This document shows positions 53,595 to 61,006 of a DNA stretch of 64,000 nt, in pieces. Made by a program: the position numbers and the translations under genes. Where the stretch lies: the NCBI RefSeq assembly GCF_036030735.1, contig NZ_CP107928.1, forward strand, positions 372,001 to 436,000, read 5' to 3'. The notes below the pieces were generated by a model. It worked only from the letters and a program-made list of their open reading frames with translations, was not told the DNA's origin and did not search any database. The number at the start of each line of letters is the position of its first letter. The stretch's first letter is position 1. The stretch is from Streptomyces sp. NBC_00425 (GTDB taxonomy: Bacteria > Actinomycetota > Actinomycetes > Streptomycetales > Streptomycetaceae).

Positions 53595-54806
53595 TCAGGC
53601 GGTGGCGGCGTAACGGTTGGCGGGGCGGGCGAGACCCAGCAGACCGCGCAGGGTGTCGGTCTCGTAGGCGGTGCGGAAGACGCCCCGGCGCTGGAGTTCG
53701 GGGACCACGGACCGGGTGACGGCGGGGAGGTCGTGTCCGGCGACGGCGGGCCGCAGCCGGAACCCGCTCAGTCCCTCAGCCGCCAACTCCTGGAGCAGAT
53801 CGGCGAGTTGGGTAGGTGTACCCGTGAAGACGCGTGCATCGCTCGTGTACGGCTCCCCCGCCAGCGCGTCGAGACGTGCGCGCCGGTCCTCGGCGGCGGC
53901 CTGCTCGTCGTCCAGGAAGACCACCACGTCGCCGAAGACATGCAGGAGTTCACCTGCGCGCCCGGCCGCCTCCTGCTCGGCCCGGATCTCGGTGACGATC
54001 GCTCGGGCGTGGTCGGTGTCGTGCGGGGTGACATAGCCGACATCGGCCTGGCGGGCCACCAGCCGGTACGGGACGGTCTGGTGGGCGAGGGCGGTGACGA
54101 GGGGCTGGCCCTGCGGCGGGCGCGGTGTGATGGAGGGGCCCTTGACGCTGAAGTGCTGTCCCTCGAAGTCGATGTAGTGGAGCTTGTCCCGGTCGATGAA
54201 ACGGCCGGTGGCGGCGTCCCGGATCTCGGCGCCGTCCTCCCAGCTGTCCCAGAGGCGACGGACGACCTCGACGTAGTCGGCGGCCTCGTCGAAGTGCTCG
54301 GTGAGCCGCTCCTGTCCGGCCGGGCTCTGGAGCTCCGCCAGGCTGATCGGCGGGAAGGTACGGCGGCCGAAGTGGTCGGCCTCGTGCGGGCGGGCGCTGA
54401 TCTGCACGCGCAGGCCGGCCCGGCCGGTGCTGACGTAGTCGAGGGTGGCGATCGCCTTGGAGATGTGGAACGGCTCCGTGTGGGTGGTGATCACAGTCGG
54501 CACCAGTCCGATGTACCGGGTGAGCGGCGCGATGCGGGATGCGATCAGTACGGCGTCCAGGCGGCCGCGGACCTGATCGGTACGGCCGTCCGACTCGCCG
54601 TAGTGGGCGGACTGCAAGCCGAGTCCGTCCTCGAAGGTGACGAAGTCGAGCAGGCCGCGCTCGGCCTCGGCGACCAGGTCGGCCCAGTAGGCGGCGGTGA
54701 ACAGGTCCCGGGGGCGGGCGACCGGCTCACGCCAGGAGGCAGGGTGCCAGCCGGTGCCCTCAAGGGCGACGGCAAGGTGCAGGTGAGAAGGGGGCGTTGA
54801 GGACAC
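53595..54806 (-). CDS. LLM-class flavin-dependent monooxygenase
   Basis: 403 residues. It has FTAAYWADLVAEAERGLLDF, FEDGLGL, ATLDYVSTGRAGLRVQISAR and the C-terminal FTGTPTQLADLLQELAAEGL. Intermediate between short and long LLM types. It is the first structural gene after the leader peptide at 54914-55000 and therefore the likely direct target of that attenuator. A 20-bp gap separates it from the next monooxygenase. Confidence 0.86.
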   Translation of the reverse strand: MSSTPPSHLHLAVALEGTGWHPASWREPVARPRDLFTAAYWADLVAEAERGLLDFVTFEDGLGLQSAHYGESDGRTDQVRGRLDAVLIASRIAPLTRYIGLVPTVITTHTEPFHISKAIATLDYVSTGRAGLRVQISARPHEADHFGRRTFPPISLAELQSPAGQERLTEHFDEAADYVEVVRRLWDSWEDGAEIRDAATGRFIDRDKLHYIDFEGQHFSVKGPSITPRPPQGQPLVTALAHQTVPYRLVARQADVGYVTPHDTDHARAIVTEIRAEQEAAGRAGELLHVFGDVVVFLDDEQAAAEDRRARLDALAGEPYTSDARVFTGTPTQLADLLQELAAEGLSGFRLRPAVAGHDLPAVTRSVVPELQRRGVFRTAYETDTLRGLLGLARPANRYAATA

Positions 54807-54883
54807 GAAGGTGCCTTCCTGAAGGTCCGTACGAGATCACCGGCCCGCGGGGGGCGCACGGTGGTGGGCGACCGCAGGGAGAT

Positions 54884-54912
54884 GGGGGTCCCCGGCCGAA
54901 GGCTGGGGGAGG
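54884..54912. repeat. Short palindromic Streptomyces-type repeat, candidate attenuator hairpin
   Basis: GGGGGTCCCCGGCC, a GAA loop and GGCTGGGGGA form an imperfect hairpin immediately downstream of the leader-peptide stop (54914). The same kind of element occurs at 57485-57516 in the opposite orientation. Such elements are dispersed in Streptomyces genomes. Its position would suit a terminator controlled by leader translation. Confidence 0.6.
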
Positions 54913-54913
54913 G

Positions 54914-55000
54914 TCAGGAACAACAGAGGGCGCCGGCCACGCGCTGGAGGTCGATGTGGGGCCGGCCGTGGAGGCGCACGGCACGCGGTACACGTGTCAC
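54914..55000 (-). CDS. Cysteine-type leader peptide upstream of the LLM monooxygenase genes
   Basis: A 28-codon frame with GTG at 55000 and an excellent ribosome site GGAGG 8 nt upstream. It encodes a basic N-terminus then RPHIDLQRVAGALCCS and stops. The motif H(I/V)DLxRVxxALC is the hallmark of putative leader peptides that precede sulfur genes in actinobacteria. Two adjacent Cys codons at the end fit ribosome stalling when cysteine is scarce. A hairpin follows directly and the first LLM gene begins 108 bp downstream. Confidence 0.75.
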   Translation of the reverse strand: MTRVPRAVRLHGRPHIDLQRVAGALCCS

Positions 55001-55046
55001 CCGGCCCACCTCCACATCATCGCCTTCGACAAGGACAACGGCACGG

Positions 55047-55772
55047 CTATGCCGTTTCTTCCAGGACGGCGGCTTCGGTCTGCCGTACGAGTGAGAAGAC
55101 CGTACGGCGGCGCAGGGTGAAGCCGATCGACTCGTACAGCCCGATCGCGTTCGCGTTGTCGGCCCTGGCGTGCAGGAAGGGCCGCTCGCCACGCTCCTTG
55201 ATGCCGGCCGCCACGGCGCGGACCAGACGGGTCGCCAAACCCCGGCCGCGGTACGCCGGGTCGGTGCACACGGCGCTGATCTCGGTCCAGCCGGGGGGAT
55301 GGAGACGTTCGCCGGCCAGGGCGACAAGGCGGCCGTCGTAACGGATGCCGAGGTAGGTGCCCATCTCGATGGTGCGGGGCAGATAGGGGCCCGGTTCGGT
55401 GCGGGCCACCAGGTCGAGGATCTCGGGCACGTCGTGAGGGCCGAGCCGTACGGCTTCGGGGTCGGGCTCCGCGCGCAGGCCGGTGTCCACGAGCTGGACG
55501 CCGTGCGCGGTGCCGACGACCTCCCAGCCCTCAGGCGCCTCGGTGACGCCCGGCACCGAGGCGGTGCCGCCGGGGCCGACGAGCGCGGCGAGATCGCCCC
55601 AGGCGCGCGGGTCGTCCTCGTCGCAGACGGCGTAGAAGGGAGCCACGTCCTGGTGATAGCGAGCGGCGTGGCCGATGCGTTCGGCGAAGTGGGCGTGGGG
55701 GCCGGCGAGCGCGGCCCAGGCGGGGTTGTCCAGGATGTGCGAGGAGCTGGTGTCGACAGGGGTGACGGACAT
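55047..55772 (-). CDS. GNAT N-acetyltransferase (FR47-like) of the sulfur operon
   Basis: 241 residues. The C-terminal acetyl-CoA site is AVCTDPAYRGRGLATRLVRA (RGRGLA) followed by ARADNANAIGLYESIGF. The N-terminal half (DVAPFYAVCDEDDPRAWGDL) is typical of the FR47-like group. It lies 90 bp after the binding-protein gene in an operon with the importer. In Bacillus yxe/ytm operons the equivalent YxeL/YtmI enzyme N-acetylates S-substituted cysteines before monooxygenase attack; the same role is inferred here. Confidence 0.85.
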   Translation of the reverse strand: MSVTPVDTSSSHILDNPAWAALAGPHAHFAERIGHAARYHQDVAPFYAVCDEDDPRAWGDLAALVGPGGTASVPGVTEAPEGWEVVGTAHGVQLVDTGLRAEPDPEAVRLGPHDVPEILDLVARTEPGPYLPRTIEMGTYLGIRYDGRLVALAGERLHPPGWTEISAVCTDPAYRGRGLATRLVRAVAAGIKERGERPFLHARADNANAIGLYESIGFTLRRRTVFSLVRQTEAAVLEETA

Positions 55773-55861
55773 GGTGTGACGGTCTCCGGGGTGCAGCTCG
55801 GGATGTTCGGCGCGCGCGGACTCGGCCGCGGGGCGGCGGTGGAGTCCGCGGCGCGCCGTGG

Positions 55862-56887
55862 TCAGGAGTTGTCGAGCGGTAGGCCCGGCGGGTTGACCTC
55901 GGACTTGGCGACGGCCTCGTTGGAGAGGTTGTACGCCTTGAGCCACTTGGCGTACTGACCGTTCTCGATCAGGTAGTTGATGGCGTCGGCGAGCGGCTTG
56001 GCGAGTCCGCTGTCCTTCTTCGCCGTTGCCGCGATCAGGCCCTGCAGGCTCACGCCCGCGCCGGAGTAGGTGCCCGCGGTGCGGGTGGCGTTGGGCGTGC
56101 CGGCCACCTGACGGTTGTGGTAGGCGAAGCCGGGGTTGGGGCCGAAGGAAGCGTCGACCTTGCCGCTGTTCAGGGCCAGGTAGGTGCTGGTGCTGTCCTG
56201 GAAGTACTTGATGGTGAGCTTCTTGCCCTCCTTGGCCAGCTTGTCCTTCCACTCCAGAAGGATCTTCTCCTGGTTGGTGCCGGAGCCGACGGCGATCGTC
56301 TTGCCGGCGAGGCTCTCGTAGTTGCCGTCGAAGTTCCAGGTGCTCTTCTTCGGCACGATGAAGGCGAGGTTGTCCTGCCGGTAGGAGGCGAACTCGTACT
56401 TCTTCTTGCGCTCCTCGGTGTCGGTGACGTTCGAGAAGGCCACGTCGACCTTGCCGCTGTCGATGCCGACGAAGAGGTTCTCCCAGGTGGAGTTCTTGAC
56501 CTGGGCCTTGAGTCCGAACACCGCGGCGACCAGGCGGCCGAGGTCGGGCTCGGAGCCGGTGAGGCTCTTCTGGTCGTCGCCGATGTACGCGAGCGGCGGG
56601 AACCCGGCGGGCAGGGCGCCGATGCCGATCTCCAACCGGCCGCGCTCCTTGACGGCGGCGGGCAGTTCGGCGCTGATGGACTTGACCTCGGAGACCTTGA
56701 TGGTGGTCTGAGTGGCGGCGCCGTTGGAGACCTGACCGATGACGACCTCGCCGGACCTGGCGCTGTCGGTGGTGGTGGCCGCGTCGCTGTTGCCACCGCA
56801 GGCGGCGAGCCCGGTCGCCAGGGAGGCGACGGCGGTCGCCACGGTGATGCCGCGTATCAGGCTGCGTCGGGTGAAGTGGGTGGGCAT
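55862..56887 (-). CDS. Polar amino-acid ABC transporter substrate-binding lipoprotein
   Basis: 341 residues, SBP_bac_3 family. The signal peptide has FTRRSLIRG and lipobox LAAC. Diagnostic blocks are LEIGIGALPAGFPPLAYIGD, GSEPDLGRLVAAVFGL, WENLFVGIDSGKVDVAFSNV and the late DAINYLIENGQYAKWLKAYN. Such proteins bind polar amino acids, including cystine and its derivatives. Gene order permease-ATPase-SBP-acetyltransferase, under a SAM riboswitch, points to a sulfur-containing amino acid. Confidence 0.9.
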   Translation of the reverse strand: MPTHFTRRSLIRGITVATAVASLATGLAACGGNSDAATTTDSARSGEVVIGQVSNGAATQTTIKVSEVKSISAELPAAVKERGRLEIGIGALPAGFPPLAYIGDDQKSLTGSEPDLGRLVAAVFGLKAQVKNSTWENLFVGIDSGKVDVAFSNVTDTEERKKKYEFASYRQDNLAFIVPKKSTWNFDGNYESLAGKTIAVGSGTNQEKILLEWKDKLAKEGKKLTIKYFQDSTSTYLALNSGKVDASFGPNPGFAYHNRQVAGTPNATRTAGTYSGAGVSLQGLIAATAKKDSGLAKPLADAINYLIENGQYAKWLKAYNLSNEAVAKSEVNPPGLPLDNS

Positions 56888-56950
56888 GGCCGTTCCTTGT
56901 CGCTGAGGGTGATGACGGTGGCGTGGGGGGAGGTCTGGGGGTGCGGAGGG

Positions 56951-57787
56951 TCAGAGGACCTTGCTCAGGAAGTCCCTGGTCCGCTCGTGCCGCGGTGTGT
57001 CGAGGACCTCGGAGGGCGGGCCCTGCTCGATGATCCTGCCGCCGTCGATGAAGACGACCCGGTCGGCGATCTCGCGGGCGAAGCCGATCTCGTGGGTGAC
57101 GATGACGAGGGTGGTGCCGCTGGTCGCCAGGTCCTTGATGACGGCGAGGACCTCGCCGACGAGTTCGGGGTCCAGGGCGGAGGTGGGTTCGTCGAAGAGG
57201 ATCACACCCGGACGGAGGGCGAGTGCGCGGGCGATGGCGACGCGCTGCTGCTGGCCGCCGGACAGCTGGCGCGGGTAGGCGCCGGTCCTGTCGGCGAGGC
57301 CGACCCGGTCGAGGAGTTCGCGGGCGAGTTTCTGGGCCTCCGACTTGGAGAGCCTCCCCGTGGCGACCGGGGCGGCGGCCACGTTGTCCAGAACGGTCAG
57401 GTGGGGGAACAGGTTGAAGTTCTGGAAGACGAAGCCGATCCGGCCGCGCTGGGTGAGGATGGCCCGCTCGCTCAGCTCCTTCAGCCTCCCCCGGCCTTGG
57501 GCCGGGGGGACCCCCGTCTGCCTTCGGTCGCCGTGCCGCTTCACGCCGATCAGCTCGCCGTTGATGCTGACGTGGCCGATCTCGGGCTTCTCCAGGTGGT
57601 TGATGACCCGCAGCAGGGTGGACTTGCCGGAGCCGGAAGGGCCCAGGATGACGGTGACCTCGCCGGGGCGGACGGTCAGGTCGACGCCGTCCAGTACCCG
57701 GTGGGCGCCGTACCACTTGTGCACGTTGTGCACCTCGACGGTGGCGGGCTCGACGTCCGCCAGGGCTTCGAGCGTTTCGGCGGTCAT
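56951..57787 (-). CDS. Amino-acid ABC transporter ATP-binding protein with in-frame repeat insertion
   Basis: 278 residues. Walker A is GPSGSGKST, signature LSGGQQQR, Walker B VILFDEPTSALDP and the H-loop VTHE. The ATG overlaps the permease stop by 4 nt. Around residues 90-101 a stretch QTGVPPAQGRGR is encoded by a palindromic repeat and seems to be an insertion between ELIGVKRH and LKELSERAIL, which are close together in relatives. It sits before the Q-loop (FVFQNFNLFPHL), on the surface-exposed side, so function may be kept. Confidence 0.9.
   Translation of the reverse strand: MTAETLEALADVEPATVEVHNVHKWYGAHRVLDGVDLTVRPGEVTVILGPSGSGKSTLLRVINHLEKPEIGHVSINGELIGVKRHGDRRQTGVPPAQGRGRLKELSERAILTQRGRIGFVFQNFNLFPHLTVLDNVAAAPVATGRLSKSEAQKLARELLDRVGLADRTGAYPRQLSGGQQQRVAIARALALRPGVILFDEPTSALDPELVGEVLAVIKDLATSGTTLVIVTHEIGFAREIADRVVFIDGGRIIEQGPPSEVLDTPRHERTRDFLSKVL
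57485..57516. repeat. Palindromic repeat inserted within the ATPase gene
   Basis: CCCCCGGCC (57488-57496), loop TTG, GGCCGGGGG (57500-57508), followed by GACCCCC. The core is a 9-bp perfect stem and matches the element at 54884-54912 in inverted orientation. It falls in frame inside the ATPase coding region. Confidence 0.7.
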
Positions 57788-58764
57788 ACGGCGGCCTCCC
57801 GGCGGATACGGGCCCGCAGGTCGGTCAGACCGGTGCGGAGCTTCTGCAGCGGCGTCGGCGGCAGGCTGCGGGTGGCACCGCGGGCGTAGTGCCGCTCGAC
57901 GTAGAACTGGACGACGGAGACGACGCTGGTCAGGATCAGGTACCAGACGGTGACGACCAGCAGCAGCGGCACGGTGTCGCCGGGGTAGGTGGAGCCCATG
58001 GTCTGCGCGGAGCCGAACAGGTCGAGCAGGGAGACGTAGAAGACCAGCGAGGTGCCCTTGATGAGGCCGATGAGCTGGTTGACGTAGTTCGGGATGATCG
58101 AGCGCAGCGCCTGCGGGAAGACGATCCTGCGGAACTGGTAGCCCTTGGGCAGGCCGAGCGCCGCGGCCGCCTCGTGCTGCCCCTGGTCGACGGAGAGGAT
58201 GCCGCCGCGGACCACCTCGGCCGCATAGGCGGCCTCGTTGAGACTGAGGCCTATGACGGCGACGACCATGTCGGTGGCCAGTCTCGACTCGTCGAAGGAG
58301 AAGAAGGCCGGGCCGAAAGGGATGCCGACGCTCAATGTCGCGTACAGGGCGCTGAAGTTGTAGAGGAAGATCAGCACGACGATGAGCGGGATGGAACGCA
58401 GCGCCCAGACGTAGGTCCAGCTGGCCGCGCGCAGCACCGGGCTCTTCGAGAGCCGGCCCAGTGCGAGCACGATGCCGCCGACAAGGCCCAGCACCGCGCT
58501 GTAGGCGGTGACTTCGAGCGTGATGACCAGTCCGTCGAGGATGGTCGGCCGCAGGAACCAGTACCCCCAGCGGTCCCACTGGTAGAAGGGGTTGGTGACC
58601 AGTCCGTGCACGAACTGAGCGATCAGGACCAGGACGACCGAGGTGACGATCCAACGGCCTGGCCTCCGCAGCGGACGAACTCGCTGTGCAATGAGGGACT
58701 TTGACGGATCGTCGGTGATCGTCGTCTCGGCGAGGGTGACGGTGGCACCAGGGGGTTCACTCAT
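57784..58764 (-). CDS. Amino-acid ABC transporter permease
   Basis: 326 residues. ATG at 58764 has GGAG 6 nt upstream. After a cytoplasmic tail there are five to six membrane segments (WIVTSVVLVLIAQFVHGLV; LVGGIVLALGRL; IPLIVVLIFLYNFSALY; and others). The EAA loop is EAAAALGLPKGYQFRRIVFP, typical of His/Glu/cystine-type importers. It is the first structural gene after the SAM riboswitch and leader peptide and overlaps the ATPase gene. Confidence 0.9.
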   Translation of the reverse strand: MSEPPGATVTLAETTITDDPSKSLIAQRVRPLRRPGRWIVTSVVLVLIAQFVHGLVTNPFYQWDRWGYWFLRPTILDGLVITLEVTAYSAVLGLVGGIVLALGRLSKSPVLRAASWTYVWALRSIPLIVVLIFLYNFSALYATLSVGIPFGPAFFSFDESRLATDMVVAVIGLSLNEAAYAAEVVRGGILSVDQGQHEAAAALGLPKGYQFRRIVFPQALRSIIPNYVNQLIGLIKGTSLVFYVSLLDLFGSAQTMGSTYPGDTVPLLLVVTVWYLILTSVVSVVQFYVERHYARGATRSLPPTPLQKLRTGLTDLRARIRREAAV

Positions 58765-58860
58765 GATGGGCTCCGGCTGGGTGGGAACATCCCGGAAGCA
58801 CGGCGGCATGCGGCGGCGCACACGACGGCGGGGGTACCGGGGGGCAGGAAGGACAACGGC

Positions 58861-58878
58861 ACACCGTGGGCGCGGTGT
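58861..58878. promoter_or_regulatory. Hairpin between leader peptide and permease gene
   Basis: ACACCGTGGGCGCGGTGT has 6-bp ACACCG/CGGTGT arms around 6 nt. It lies 42 bp after the leader stop and 97 bp before the permease start. It may be part of an attenuation structure; thermodynamic folding has not been done. Confidence 0.35.
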
Positions 58879-58919
58879 TCGTCAGGAAGTGCGGGGGCTG
58901 CGGGGGCTGCGGGGAGGTG

Positions 58920-59069
58920 TCAGCCCCGACAGCGGGCACGGCCCGGTGCGGTACACAGTGCGCTGCTCACGCGGAGAAGGTCGACGGCCCGGTCGGCGAC
59001 GAACAGGTTCGCGTACGACGGCACGCAGCCCTGGGAGCGGCGTGCGGCCGTCCTGGGAGCTGCGTACAT
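58920..59069 (-). CDS. Putative cysteine leader peptide downstream of the SAM riboswitch
   Basis: An open frame from ATG 59069 (or a GTG at 59024) ends at TGA 58920. Its C-terminal half reads ADRAVDLLRVSSALCTAPGR and contains two further basic/Cys residues before the stop. VDLLRVSSALC is the conserved core of actinobacterial sulfur-gene leader peptides. No strong ribosome site precedes either start, so the exact start is open. Sequence after the stop can form hairpins, which is compatible with translation-coupled attenuation of the ABC importer operon. Confidence 0.65.
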   Translation of the reverse strand: MYAAPRTAARRSQGCVPSYANLFVADRAVDLLRVSSALCTAPGRARCRG

Positions 59070-59129
59070 GGTGTCACCGTCACTGTTCCGGCCCCAGGGG
59101 CCTCGCGCTTACCGAAACTTCATCGGCCG

Positions 59130-59208
59130 GGTCGTCACCTGGGGCACCCCACCGCGGTGGGAGGGTTGCCGGTCAGCAAGCCAGGGCTTGTCGCTGACGC
59201 TCATGACC
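59130..59208 (-). ncRNA. SAM-IV-class (SAM-I clan) riboswitch
   Basis: Read on the minus strand, the RNA begins GGTCATGAGCG and ends GGTGACGACC, so GGTC/GACC close the P1 helix. Inside are a GTCAGC/GCTGAC helix capped by an AAGCCCTGGCTT loop, the invariant CCGGCAACCCTCC, a CACCGCGGTG hairpin and GGGGTGCC. The loop CCTGG can pair with the downstream CCAGG as the family pseudoknot. Compared with the Streptomyces SAM-IV sequence as I recall it, both helix and pseudoknot show compensatory changes. High SAM should shut off the downstream importer operon. Confidence 0.88.
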
Positions 59209-59220
59209 TTTCTGGACGGT

Positions 59221-59250
59221 AGTTAAGACAACGGCCCGAACATTTGTCAA
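59221..59250 (-). promoter_or_regulatory. Promoter for the riboswitch-controlled operon
   Basis: On the minus strand TTGACA (59250-59245) is followed after 18 bp by TTAACT (59226-59221). Transcription would start about 59214, a few bases before the riboswitch P1 helix. The perfect -35 is unusual in this GC-rich genome. Confidence 0.65.
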
Positions 59251-59632
59251 CGCCGGTCCAACAGGTGGAAAGGCCGGCGAGTGCGGTGGCGGCGTTCGAT
59301 GCCGCCGAGGTCGAGGCGGCCGCCCGAAGGCCGGTCGGGCGACGAGGCGGCGGCGTCCGGGTGGCTGCGGTGCACGGTGTCGAGTCGGACCAGTACGACC
59401 CACGACTCGACGTCGGTCGTCGGGACGCGGCGACGGTGGCGCCGGACGAGTCGGCACGGGTTGACGTGCCGATGAGCAGCGCGTCCGTCGGGCAGTACGC
59501 CTCGCGCTGGAACCAGGTCTGGCATCTGTCCTGTCGCACGGTCACCGGAACGCCGTCCGGTGTCCCCAGATCGAGCCCGGCCACCGCGGTGAAGCCGTCT
59601 TCGTCGGTTTTGCGGAGCCCTCGACCCGCCAC
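59251..59632. other. Spacer with no confidently assigned gene
   Basis: About 380 bp between the riboswitch promoter and the terminator of the upstream operon. A minus-strand frame includes QTWFQREAYCPTDALLIG, but no family emerges and no ribosome site is present. It may be an eroded gene fragment. Confidence 0.3.
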
Positions 59633-59639
59633 GCGGGCG

Positions 59640-59671
59640 GACTCCCGCCGCTCCGGAAAGCGGCGGGAGTC
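59640..59671 (-). terminator. Hairpin terminator of the sulfonate operon
   Basis: GACTCCCGCCGCT (59640-59652) and AGCGGCGGGAGTC (59659-59671) form a perfect 13-bp stem with a 6-nt loop, 10 bp beyond the stop of the LLM gene at 59681. It separates the ssu-like operon from the riboswitch-controlled one. Confidence 0.8.
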
Positions 59672-59680
59672 GCGAGCGGG

Positions 59681-61006
59681 TCAGCCATGGAACTGGTTCG
59701 CCGGGACCGGGAGCCCGTAGTGCTCGCGCAGTGTCGTGCCTTCGTACTCCTCGCGGAACAGCCCCTTGCCGCGCAGGATCGGCAGTACGTGCTCGACGAA
59801 GGCTGCGAGGCCCGACGGCAGGGCGGGAGCCATGATGTTGAACCCGTCCGCGGCACCACCCTCGAACCAGGCGATGATGGTCTGCGCGATCTGCTCGGGC
59901 GTGCCGACGAACTCGAAGTGGCCGCGCCCGCCGCCGAGCCGGGAGATGATCTGCCGGACCGTCAGCTGCTCGCGCACCGCGAGATCGATGATCAGGTCGG
60001 AGCGGCTCTGCGAGCCTTCCAGCTGCGGCCTGGCGAGGATGAACTCCGGCAGGGGCTCGTCGAGCGCGAAGGCCGAGGGCTCGGTCTCGAACACGGCAGC
60101 CAGCTGGCGCAGCCCGTACTCCGGGACGCGCAGCTCGTCGAACTGCCGCGCAAGCGCCCGGGCCTCCTCCTCGGTCGACCCGATGTACGGGACGATGCCG
60201 GGCAGGACGATCACGCCCTGCGGGTCGCGGCCCGCGGCCCTGGTCCGTGCCTTGATGTCGGCGTAGAAGGCGGCCGCGCGCTCGTACGTGGTGTGGGCGG
60301 TGAAGATGGCCTCGGCGTGGCGGGCCGCGAAGTCCTTGCCGTCCTCCGAGGAGCCGGCCTGGACGAGCAGCGGGTAACCCTGCGGCGGGCGCTCGACGTT
60401 GAGCGGGCCTGCCACCTTGAAGTACCTGCCCTGGTGGCCGAGCCGGTGCAGCCGCTCGGGGTGGGCGTAGCGTCCGGTGGTCCTGTCCGCGACGACGGCC
60501 TCGGACTCCCAACTGTCCCACAGCGCCTTGGCGACCTTCAGGAACTCGTCGGCCCTGGCGTAGCGTTCGGCGTGGCCTGGGCGGTTGTCGAGGCCGAAGT
60601 TGGCTGCCTCGTCCGCCCCTGCCGAAGTGACGATGTTCCAGCCGGCCCGGCCGCCGCTGACGTGGTCGACGGAGGCGAGCCGACGGGCGAGGTTGTACGG
60701 CTCGTTGTACGTCGACGACACGGTAGCGATGAGGCCGATCCTGCTCGTCGCCTGGGACAGCGCGGTCAGCAGGGTCAGCGGCTCGAGCTGGCCCGGCGGC
60801 CGGAACTCGCCGGTGCCGATGAGGGCGGGGCCGTCCGCGAGGAACAGCGAGTCGAACTTGGCGCTCTCGGCCAGCTGCGCCAGCTCGATCCAGTGCCGCA
60901 GGTCGAAGTCCGCCCGGGGATTGCTGTGCTGGAGGCGCCACGCCGCCTCGTGGTGGCCCGCCTCCATGAGGAAGGCGTTGAGGTGGAGCCGCCGTGGCGC
61001 GCTCAT
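59681..61006 (-). CDS. NtaA/SnaA/DszA-type LLM monooxygenase of the sulfonate operon
   Basis: 441 residues. Long-form LLM motifs include AQLAESAKFDSLFLADGPAL, STYNEPYNLARRLASVDHVS, GGRAGWNIVTSAG and LLVQAGSSEDGKDFAARHAE, with the C-terminal FVGTPEQIAQTIIAWFEGGA. It overlaps the binding-protein stop by 4 nt, so it is part of the ssu-like operon. It probably oxidatively desulfonates or cleaves the imported sulfur compound using FMNH2. Confidence 0.88.
   Translation of the reverse strand: MSAPRRLHLNAFLMEAGHHEAAWRLQHSNPRADFDLRHWIELAQLAESAKFDSLFLADGPALIGTGEFRPPGQLEPLTLLTALSQATSRIGLIATVSSTYNEPYNLARRLASVDHVSGGRAGWNIVTSAGADEAANFGLDNRPGHAERYARADEFLKVAKALWDSWESEAVVADRTTGRYAHPERLHRLGHQGRYFKVAGPLNVERPPQGYPLLVQAGSSEDGKDFAARHAEAIFTAHTTYERAAAFYADIKARTRAAGRDPQGVIVLPGIVPYIGSTEEEARALARQFDELRVPEYGLRQLAAVFETEPSAFALDEPLPEFILARPQLEGSQSRSDLIIDLAVREQLTVRQIISRLGGGRGHFEFVGTPEQIAQTIIAWFEGGAADGFNIMAPALPSGLAAFVEHVLPILRGKGLFREEYEGTTLREHYGLPVPANQFHG

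Noticed and set aside
55773..57716. A long minus-strand frame upstream of and continuous with the GNAT gene
   Set aside because: It is an Arg/Pro/Gly-rich out-of-frame reading of the ATPase and binding-protein genes; the real GNAT starts at 55772.
59109..59204. A 31-codon frame beginning MSVSDKPW upstream of the importer operon
   Set aside because: The sequence is the SAM-IV riboswitch; its conserved RNA helices explain the composition, so a peptide is unlikely.
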